From assembly GCA_029556265.1 (NCBI GenBank), contig JAKQFH010000021.1, positions 1 through 59,783 of the forward strand: a stretch of 59,783 bases of DNA, read 5' to 3'. Every line of letters starts with the position of its first letter. The first letter of the stretch is position 1. The translations under genes were made by a program, and so were the position numbers. Positions 53,950 to 59,783 of the stretch are shown piece after piece. Under the pieces are notes generated by a model. That model was given only the letters and a program-made list of their open reading frames with translations. It did not search any database and was not told the DNA's origin. Origin of the DNA: Chloroflexota bacterium (GTDB lineage Bacteria > Chloroflexota > Anaerolineae > Anaerolineales > Anaerolineaceae).

Positions 53950-55277
53950 AGTCCACTTGTTTTAAATTGATCAAAGGCAAATTTAAATGGCTTGCAAAAC
54001 GGGAATCCCACTATAGCCTCTCCAAGATTAAGCGAATTTATATCCCAATCTTCAACAACGTGCATTACTCTTCTTTCCTCAGTGATTGTGTTGGTAATGG
54101 TTCTAAAGGATTCAACGACCATATTTTCACCAAAATGATTTGTAACGTATTTTCTCGTGTCTGGATCATTCGTCTTAAAAGCAAACATGGTTGAAAATCC
54201 TGCTAGAATGTTTTTTCCTCCTGATTCACCATATGCTTCGAGAAGTTGGTGGATGCTCTGAATTCCAGCAATCACCTTTACCCCCAAACCACGGCCAAAG
54301 TTTACGCCATCTTCGATATGTTGCAATGAAGGTAATAATTTAAATTCGTCAAAAACCAAATACACATTACCCTGAGAAACGGACCTTCCAAGTGATTCTT
54401 TAAGGGCCAGATCAAATAATAGGCTATAAATTGGCGATAAAACATTACCTATTGAAATATCATAATCAATGAATAAGGTCTTACCGCCTTTTTCGCGGAC
54501 AAAATTCCTTATAGAAAAATCTCCCTTACCTGCAAAACGATTTATAAAAATCTTCTTTACGCATGCCAATAATTCAGCATATACACCCAAAGCTTGGTCA
54601 CTCGATCCATCGCCAATAAAATTCAGTACAGAAGAAATCTGTGGGTATCTTTCAATCATCTTTATGATGTCTTGAATGGACGATTGACTGAATGCTTCCT
54701 TAAGTTCAGAATTGTTCAGGTACTTTGTTTTATAATTAGGATTGTTGATTCCATTTTGTGTCATACATTGTAGAATCCCACCAAACAGTTCCCTTGCAGC
54801 ATTTGGAAAAAAAGGGTCTTTTGACTTATCTATTGATGGTTTAAAAATTGACCAAGAAATTTCATTGATATTTGAATCAATAGAATTCGGCGTCGTCCCA
54901 TCAGCAAGGATATCCCCAAAGATATTCCATGTCACAATAGTACATGGATTATTATTGGGATTCCCCAGAAAATAATCTTCTTTTTTACCAAAAGCTCGAG
55001 TGTAATCTCCTTTTGTATCAAAAACAATAAGTACATCGTTTGGTTTGAGCGATGCCTTAAGTTGAGAAACGATGGAAAATATCAAGTTAGTCTTACCTGT
55101 ACCAGTTCCGCCAATGAGAAGGATATGTTTGCTAAGTATATCTCCATTAATACCTAAATACTCAGGAGCATCATTATACTTCCCTGGAAGACGAACTAAT
55201 GGATTTTGTGTCGCTTTGAATGGATTTTGATTAAGAACGGACCCAAATACCGGGTTAAGCTTAATAAGCGATAACAT
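53946..55277 (-). CDS. VirD4/TraD-like (type IV coupling protein family) ATPase
   Basis: The 443-residue protein has Walker A GGTGTGKTN (56-64), VFDTKGDYTRAF, Walker B VYLVFDEFKLLP and the family IAGIQSIHQL motif. The last part, EERRVMHVVEDWDI and LNLGEAIVGF, is typical of TraG/TraD C-terminal ends. The usual N-terminal membrane helices are missing. Coupling proteins move DNA or effectors to a secretion channel; relatives without one may act on DNA. ATG 55277 follows GAGGGTGG; an in-frame TTG ten codons upstream is rejected. It is the first gene of the seven-gene operon. Confidence 0.82.
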   Translation of the reverse strand: MLSLIKLNPVFGSVLNQNPFKATQNPLVRLPGKYNDAPEYLGINGDILSKHILLIGGTGTGKTNLIFSIVSQLKASLKPNDVLIVFDTKGDYTRAFGKKEDYFLGNPNNNPCTIVTWNIFGDILADGTTPNSIDSNINEISWSIFKPSIDKSKDPFFPNAARELFGGILQCMTQNGINNPNYKTKYLNNSELKEAFSQSSIQDIIKMIERYPQISSVLNFIGDGSSDQALGVYAELLACVKKIFINRFAGKGDFSIRNFVREKGGKTLFIDYDISIGNVLSPIYSLLFDLALKESLGRSVSQGNVYLVFDEFKLLPSLQHIEDGVNFGRGLGVKVIAGIQSIHQLLEAYGESGGKNILAGFSTMFAFKTNDPDTRKYVTNHFGENMVVESFRTITNTITEERRVMHVVEDWDINSLNLGEAIVGFPFCKPFKFAFDQFKTSGL

Positions 55278-55338
55278 TAAGTACCACCCTCGCAGTAAGA
55301 TACTCAATTAGACAATTTTTAATGCTACCATAATTAAT

Positions 55339-55369
55339 ATTATATCACAGGATGAACGCATTAGTTCAA
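55339..55369 (-). promoter_or_regulatory. promoter of the seven-gene island operon
   Basis: On the minus strand an extended -10, TGATATAAT (TATAAT 55344-55339), lies 19 bp after TTGAAC (55369-55364). The leader before ATG 55277 is about 55 nt. The right copy of the direct repeat lies 9 bp upstream of the -35, where an operator could be. Confidence 0.55.
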
Positions 55370-55378
55370 CAAAAACAT

Positions 55379-55403
55379 TTCTGTAAGAGCAACACGATAA
55401 TGT
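55379..55403 (+). repeat. right copy of the 25-bp direct repeat bordering the island
   Basis: TTCTGTAAGAGCAACACGAT then AATGT. It differs from the left copy (47807-47831) at two positions. Unlike the left copy it is not part of a palindrome. Confidence 0.75.
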
Positions 55404-55786
55404 CCAATTTTTGCACAATAGAAAATTCCTGATAAATATAAGGCACTTTGAAATGGATAATCGAAATGACAAAAAGAAGAATTAGTCTGAAAATAAGTAA
55501 ATGAACAGGTCATGGAAAAAAGGTAAATGACAAGCCTATCCTGACTACATTAACAGAGCAATAGGATATTTCTAACTTACCTTGACACGCGTAGAGAGGT
55601 TTTTACAAGCTGCGGGTTAGGGTCCAATTCAGGGTTGGAGAGGCTTTGCTTTTCTCGCGGGCGGCGGCCTTTCGGAACTTTTTTCCATAAACAGGAGCCA
55701 AATCAAACCAGCGCCGCTCCAACAAAACACACAGCCCGAAATCCACCCGAAGGAAAATATTTTGTAGAATACTCCTTCAGCGCTGG

Positions 55787-55792
55787 TATACT
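55787..55792 (+). promoter_or_regulatory. extended -10 box nine bases before the ABC-F start
   Basis: TATACT preceded by TGG lies 9 nt before ATG 55802. No ribosome site is seen. TTGTAG at 55762-55767 is a possible -35 (19-bp spacer). Confidence 0.45.
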
Positions 55793-55801
55793 TCAAACGC
55801 A

Positions 55802-57733
55802 ATGTCAATTCTCACCGCTCAAAACCTCAGCAAAGCCTTCGGTCCGGTTGATATCTTTGAGGAGCTCACCTTTGCTATCCCCCGCCGCGCCCGAATCGCC
55901 ATCGTTGGTCCTAACGGGGTGGGGAAAACCACCCTGCTGCGCATCCTGGCTGGCGTCGACGAACCGACGCGCGGCTCAGTGCACCGCGCCCGCGGACTGA
56001 GTATGGGCTACCTGCCTCAGGAAGCAGTCACCCTCCGCGAGGGGACGCTTTGGTCGTACTGCCTGATGGCTTTTGAAGGTTTGCTTTCCCAGGCGGATGA
56101 GCTCAAGTCCCTTGAGCGGGAGATGCAAGACCCCAACTGCCCGCCCGAAGTGCTGCAGCGTTACGGCTCGGTGCTTTCCCGCTTCGAACACGGCGGAGGC
56201 TATACCTATACCCATCGCATACAGCAAACGCTCGCGGGCTTGGGTTTCGCCGAAACGGATTATCAGCGCCCGCTCACCCAGCTTTCGGGCGGTCAGCGCA
56301 CCCGCGCCGTGCTGGCCCGCCTGCTGCTGGACGAACCCGATTTGCTGCTGCTCGATGAGCCCAGCAACCACCTGGATATCGCCGCGGTGGAGTGGCTGGA
56401 AGCCTGGCTGCGCGACTGGAACGGCGCGGTGGTGATTGTCTCGCACGACCGCTATTTTTTGGACCAAACCGCCTCGCAAGTCTGGGAGATGACGCCCGCC
56501 CTGGAAGTCTACCGCGGCAATTACACCGCCTACCTGACCCAACGCGAAGCGCGCTACACCCGCCGGCTGGCGGAATTTGAAGCTCAAACCGAATACATCG
56601 AAAAGCAGGAGGATTACATCCGCCGCTTTTTGGGCACGCAGAATAACAACCAGGCGCGCGGCAGGCAGCGCCGGCTGGAACGCCTGCTGGCGGATTCGCG
56701 TTTGAGCGCGCCCAAAGCGAACATCCGCCCGATGCGCCTCAGGCTCTCGCTGGCAGGCCGTTCCGGAGACCTGGTTCTGCGCAGCTACGACTTGCAGGTC
56801 GGATATCAGGATGAAGGCCGCCCACTGTTTCACGCGCCAGACCTGGTGCTCAAACGCGGGGAGTGCGTGGCCGTCATCGGGCCTAACGGCGCGGGCAAAA
56901 CGACCTTCCTGAAGACCATTCTCAGTCAGATTCCCCCTTACGCCGGGCGGATTGTGCTCGGCGCCAGCCTTAAGGTCGGCTATTTTGCCCAGGCGCACGA
57001 GGGCCTGGACCCCAGGCTCACCCTGATGGAAGAAATCAACCGCGCGGCTCCGTCCATGCTGCCCGCGGAAGCACGCAGCTACCTGGCGAAATACGGCTTC
57101 ACTGGCGATGAAGTCTTCGCGAAGGTGCAGACGCTCTCTGGCGGCGAACGCGGACGCCTGGCGCTGGCTAAGCTGGCGCTGACAGACGCCAACCTGCTCC
57201 TCCTGGATGAACCGACCAACCATCTGGACCTGCCCACTCAGGAAGTGCTGCAGAACGCCCTGGCAGATTACCCGGGCACAATCCTGCTCGTCACGCACGA
57301 CCGCTATCTGATAGACGCGCTTGCCAGCCAAATCTGGGAGATGGACCCTTCGGCAAGCGCCCTGAAGGTCTTCACCGGTACCTATTCCGAATATAAACTC
57401 GCGCAGACCTCGCCCGTCCAACCCGCCCCGGAAGAAGCTCCAGCCGCCGAGGAGCTATCCGCGGCGCCGGTGGAAGCCCAGACCCCCGCGCGCAAAACAC
57501 TCAGCCGCAATCAGCGCCAGCAGATGCAGAAAAAACTGGGCGCGCTGGAAGCTCAAATTCATGCTCTGGAAGCTGAGAGCGCACTGCACGAAGCCCAGCT
57601 CGCCAACCCGCCCGCCGACCCAAGAAAGACCGCCCACCTGGCGGAAAACTATAACCGGCTGCGGGCAGAGCTGGAACCGCTCCTCGCGGAATGGGAGCGA
57701 TTAGCCACCACCCTGCAAGAAGACCAGCCGTGA
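55802..57733 (+). CDS. ABC-F family ATPase
   Basis: The 643-residue protein has two ABC domains without membrane segments. Walker A GPNGVGKTTLL and GPNGAGKTTFL, signatures LSGGQRTRA and LSGGERGRLA, and Walker B LLLLDEPSNHLDI and LLLLDEPTNHLDL are complete. A linker with charged helices lies between them, and a coiled-coil C-terminal tail follows. ABC-F proteins act on the ribosome, some giving antibiotic resistance. The subfamily (Uup/YdiF/YheS-like or resistance) is not clear. It overlaps the GNAT gene by 4 bp. Confidence 0.93.
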   Translation: MSILTAQNLSKAFGPVDIFEELTFAIPRRARIAIVGPNGVGKTTLLRILAGVDEPTRGSVHRARGLSMGYLPQEAVTLREGTLWSYCLMAFEGLLSQADELKSLEREMQDPNCPPEVLQRYGSVLSRFEHGGGYTYTHRIQQTLAGLGFAETDYQRPLTQLSGGQRTRAVLARLLLDEPDLLLLDEPSNHLDIAAVEWLEAWLRDWNGAVVIVSHDRYFLDQTASQVWEMTPALEVYRGNYTAYLTQREARYTRRLAEFEAQTEYIEKQEDYIRRFLGTQNNNQARGRQRRLERLLADSRLSAPKANIRPMRLRLSLAGRSGDLVLRSYDLQVGYQDEGRPLFHAPDLVLKRGECVAVIGPNGAGKTTFLKTILSQIPPYAGRIVLGASLKVGYFAQAHEGLDPRLTLMEEINRAAPSMLPAEARSYLAKYGFTGDEVFAKVQTLSGGERGRLALAKLALTDANLLLLDEPTNHLDLPTQEVLQNALADYPGTILLVTHDRYLIDALASQIWEMDPSASALKVFTGTYSEYKLAQTSPVQPAPEEAPAAEELSAAPVEAQTPARKTLSRNQRQQMQKKLGALEAQIHALEAESALHEAQLANPPADPRKTAHLAENYNRLRAELEPLLAEWERLATTLQEDQP

Positions 57734-58227
57734 GCGCCTCACCGCTGCCCTCAACCGATGAAGCAAACGAAGAGCCGCAAATCCTGCCGGCGAGCCTGGG
57801 TGATTTGCCCGCCGAACGCCGCCTGGAAAAAGCCTGCTTCCCGCGCGAGGACGTTTGGCCGTGGCTGGAATCGCTGTGGGTGCTTATCAGACCCGGCATG
57901 GTGCGCCTGAAAATGGTGCACTCAGAAGAGACGATTGGCTTTCTCTCAGGATATCAACAGGTCCGCGGCGCGATTGGTTGGATTTCTTCAATCGGGATTG
58001 TGCCTGCCTGGCAGGGGCGCGGCTTGGGGGCGCGCCTGCTTTTGGCTGGCGAACGCGCTCTGGGCACCTCGCTTGTGCGCCTGACGGTGCGGGCGTCCAA
58101 CGCGCGCGCCATCCAGCTTTACGAGCACGCCGGCTACCATCAGATTCAAATCGCGCGCGGGTATTACATTGGCGGTGAGGACGGCCTGGTCTTCGAAAAA
58201 GCCGCCGGACGCAACCGCCCGGATTAA
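57730..58227 (+). CDS. GNAT-family N-acetyltransferase, RimI-like
   Basis: The 165-residue protein has the acetyl-CoA motif A (IGIVPAWQGRGLGARLL) and the following SNARAIQLYEHAGYHQI, as in RimI-type enzymes. The GTG start at 57730 overlaps the ABC-F stop (GTGA), so translation is coupled. RimI-like enzymes acetylate protein N-termini or small molecules. The pairing with an ABC-F protein suggests a ribosome-related target, but this is only inference. Confidence 0.8.
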   Translation: MSASPLPSTDEANEEPQILPASLGDLPAERRLEKACFPREDVWPWLESLWVLIRPGMVRLKMVHSEETIGFLSGYQQVRGAIGWISSIGIVPAWQGRGLGARLLLAGERALGTSLVRLTVRASNARAIQLYEHAGYHQIQIARGYYIGGEDGLVFEKAAGRNRPD

Positions 58228-58322
58228 TACCCGCGGTCTTCCAAAGCTCCCAAAGCGCCGCAATAATCGCTGCTGTCCCGCTTATACCGCAATTACTGCA
58301 AAGCAAAGCGCCTCTTATTCAC

Positions 58323-58328
58323 TATAAT
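58323..58328 (+). promoter_or_regulatory. -10 box six bases before the AraC-type gene
   Basis: TATAAT, six bases, ATG 58335. The GTG directly after the box cannot be the start if this promoter is used. It is consistent with a leaderless mRNA. Confidence 0.55.
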
Positions 58329-58334
58329 GTGTTT

Positions 58335-59219
58335 ATGCTCACAAGCACCCAAGAACCCATCGAACGCGCCGCGGTCCAACGCATGCAAGCATACATCGCG
58401 GCGAACCTGAAGGAACCCATCACCCTCCAGAGCCTGAGTCTGGCTGCCGGATATTCGCCTTTCCACGCCGCGCGCCTGTTCAAAGAGCACACAGGCCGAA
58501 CTCCTTTTGACTACATCCGCGCGCTCCGGCTTTCCCAGGCCGCCCTCACCTTGCGTGGGGGCAGCGATTCCGTCCTTACGGTGGCGCTGGAGTTTGTGTT
58601 TTCGTCACACGCCGGTTTCACCCGCGCCTTCACGCGCCAATTTGGCCTGCCGCCCAGCGAATACCGTCGAAAGGGCGGCGCGCAGCATCTCTTTATGCCG
58701 CGCCTTGTGCTTGCCCATCCTCACCAAACCCAAGAAGGAGAACATAAAATGACCGAAGAAAAGACCGTCCGGATTATCTTTGTACAAGTGGTCGAGCGCC
58801 CCGCCCGGAAGCTGCTGCTCAAACGCGGAATAAAAGCCGAAGATTACTACGCATACTGCCAAGAAGTCGGCTGCGAGATTTGGGATGTCTTATGCGGCAT
58901 CGAAGAAGCGCTGTACGAGCCCGTCGGCTTATGGCTGCCCGCCCACCTGGTGCCTGCCGGCACTTCCCGCTACGTGCAAGGCGTGGAACTGCCGCTGGAT
59001 TATGGCGGCGCGGTTCCGCAGGGCTGCGAGCTCATCGCGCTGCCCCCGTGCAAAATGATGGTCTTCCAGGGCGAACCTTACGACGACGCGGTCTTTGAGG
59101 ACGCTATCCAGGAAGTCTGGAGGCATATTGACGGCTTTGACCCAAGCCTGTATGGCTACCGCTGGGCGCCCGAAGCCGCGCCGCGCTTCCAGCTGGCTCC
59201 GATGGGCTACCGCGGCTAA
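58335..59219 (+). CDS. AraC-type regulator fused to a GyrI-like effector domain
   Basis: The 294-residue protein has an AraC/XylS DNA-binding domain with two helix-turn-helix units at about 15-115 (SLAAGYSPFHAARLFKEHTG, then SSHAGFTRAFTRQFG). A GyrI-like/BacR effector-binding domain follows (about 139-294), as in the Rob/SoxS-like architecture. It is a probable transcription regulator of an export or stress response. An AAGGAG with an in-frame ATG at 58749 lies exactly at the domain boundary and may give the effector domain alone (156 residues). Confidence 0.85.
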   Translation: MLTSTQEPIERAAVQRMQAYIAANLKEPITLQSLSLAAGYSPFHAARLFKEHTGRTPFDYIRALRLSQAALTLRGGSDSVLTVALEFVFSSHAGFTRAFTRQFGLPPSEYRRKGGAQHLFMPRLVLAHPHQTQEGEHKMTEEKTVRIIFVQVVERPARKLLLKRGIKAEDYYAYCQEVGCEIWDVLCGIEEALYEPVGLWLPAHLVPAGTSRYVQGVELPLDYGGAVPQGCELIALPPCKMMVFQGEPYDDAVFEDAIQEVWRHIDGFDPSLYGYRWAPEAAPRFQLAPMGYRG

Positions 59220-59318
59220 ATCGAAGCCCGACCAGTGGAAGCAATCAACCCGTAAGGCAAGCAGCCCGGCTGGTGCCATATTCATGCTGCAACTGACAGA
59301 AAACCCGCGAATTTGGAG

Positions 59319-59434
59319 TATAATGTAGTTATCATGAAGGAGTTAGCTTAAATACAATGATCCGCGCGAAGGTAATGCGTTGGATGCTTACAGCGGAACA
59401 CACGCCTTCTGTTTTTGGCGCGTGTTTTTGTTTT
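59319..59434 (+). ncRNA. possible short terminated transcript (small RNA or attenuator leader)
   Basis: TATAAT at 59319-59324 is followed by an rho-independent terminator at 59400-59434, giving an RNA of about 100 nt starting near 59331. It contains ATG at 59334 with a five-codon frame (MKELA, stop). It ends 32 nt before the SWIM gene start and may be a leader with attenuation or a separate small RNA. Confidence 0.4.
59400..59434 (+). terminator. rho-independent terminator before the SWIM gene
   Basis: ACACGC (59400-59405) pairs with GCGTGT (59420-59425), with additional GCC/GGC possible inside, followed by TTTTTGTTTT. It may end the short transcript from 59319 or readthrough from the AraC-type gene. 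Confidence 0.7.
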
Positions 59435-59465
59435 AATATTCCAGAGAAACGGAGCTTAGGACAGC

Positions 59466-59714
59466 ATGGATAGCGGAATGATCGGAAAAATCGAAAAAGC
59501 CAAACGATACGCCGAAGAGAAAGATCGCATCACACTCAACAACTTCCAAGCCACATTCAAAGGGGATAATAACGACCACGTCGTGCAATACGAGCAGGGC
59601 AGATGGGTTTGCGACTGCTCTTTCTTCCAGACCCGCGGGGTTTGCGTGCATACCATGGCGCTCGAGATGGTGCTGAAGGGCATGGTCGCGAACGCTGAGA
59701 TTATGCAGAACTGA
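59466..59714 (+). CDS. small SWIM zinc-finger protein
   Basis: The 82-residue protein has a SWIM finger, C-x-C-x(n)-C-x-H, read as CDCSFFQTRGVCVH near residues 49-62. It has a short charged N-terminus and no further domain. SWIM domains bind DNA or proteins and usually belong to larger proteins such as SNF2 ATPases or SWS1. AGGA lies before the ATG. The sequence after the stop to the window end shows nothing. Confidence 0.8.
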   Translation: MDSGMIGKIEKAKRYAEEKDRITLNNFQATFKGDNNDHVVQYEQGRWVCDCSFFQTRGVCVHTMALEMVLKGMVANAEIMQN

Positions 59715-59783
59715 GCTGAAACAGCCGCCTGCGCAAAATTGCCGGGCCTGACCCGGGCGCTCAGAATAACCACATATTTCCAA

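Larger units (their letters stand above)
55278..55801. other. intergenic stretch at the right edge of the island
   Basis: It holds the island promoter and the right direct repeat. AT-rich DNA continues to about 55600, past the repeat, and then returns to GC-rich. No gene is seen. The compositional edge and the repeat therefore do not coincide exactly. Confidence 0.4.

Noticed and set aside
47907-55277. A complete type IV secretion or conjugation system
   Set aside because: Only the coupling-protein-like ATPases are present. No VirB4, VirB pore proteins, relaxase or pilin genes were found.

Overview
The window reads as a piece of a Chloroflexota chromosome, most likely an Anaerolineae-like anaerobe. 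This is inferred from the mix of genes (GatCAB, AmmeMemoRadiSam protein B, archaeal-style NurA-HerA, Thr/Pro-linker lipoproteins, SIMPL lipoprotein) and not from any marker tree. Most of the sequence is GC-rich, tightly packed housekeeping DNA. Two visibly AT-rich islands interrupt it, at about 10.2-12.1 kb and 47.8-55.6 kb.

Layout. 1-6.5 kb: the 5' part of an ABC exporter (minus), then a polyprenol-linked sugar or glycosylation operon (GT-C glycosyltransferase, GtrA flippase, GT2, SDR epimerase, DegT aminotransferase). 6.8-9.6 kb: a tyrosine phenol-lyase/tryptophanase-like enzyme and an ICMT-family methyltransferase, then a decayed GNAT gene. 10.3-11.8 kb: a small restriction-modification pair in AT-rich DNA. 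12-14.1 kb: Rieske protein, DUF35 protein, 2H phosphoesterase. 14.3-22.9 kb (plus): LysM/M23 peptidase, AmrB, lipoprotein, PriA, phosphoribosyltransferase, MFS transporter, nucleotidyltransferase. 22.9-29 kb (minus): nurA - HAS-barrel protein - herA - rad50/sbcC, a DNA-end-processing operon. 29.1-32.2 kb: SIMPL lipoprotein, nitroreductase, phosphoglucomutase. 32.5-38.7 kb (minus): gatC-gatA-gatB, tRNA-Gly(UCC), a seven-copy tandem array made from the 3' part of that tRNA, then frr-uppS-cdsA. 38.9-45.0 kb: GT-C protein, kinase-like protein, NUDIX, dynamin-like GTPase, lipoprotein. 45.3-47.6 kb (minus): rpsB-tsf-pyrH, the other half of the usual rpsB-tsf-pyrH-frr-uppS-cdsA cluster. 55.8-59.7 kb: ABC-F ATPase, GNAT, AraC/GyrI-like regulator, a possible small RNA, a SWIM zinc-finger protein.

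The most unusual region is the AT-rich island at 47.8-55.4 kb. Seven minus-strand genes look like one operon: an intact VirD4/TraD-like ATPase, a second such ATPase without a recognisable Walker A, a TerY-like vWA protein, a PP2C phosphatase, a membrane-anchored protein kinase with Cys-rich and SH3-like regions, a Syd/SUKH-type immunity protein, and an HNH-like nuclease toxin. A 25-bp direct repeat (23/25 identical) lies at both ends. The parts suggest a phosphorylation-controlled ATPase machine linked to a toxin-immunity pair. No recombinase and no other secretion genes are visible.

The second unusual element is the tRNA-Gly-derived array at 34.7-35.25 kb. Each unit repeats the tRNA T-arm and acceptor 3' strand, with a 20-bp hairpin inserted in the T-loop. 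Several plus-strand genes also have a -10 box 6-9 nt ahead of the start codon, which suggests leaderless mRNAs.
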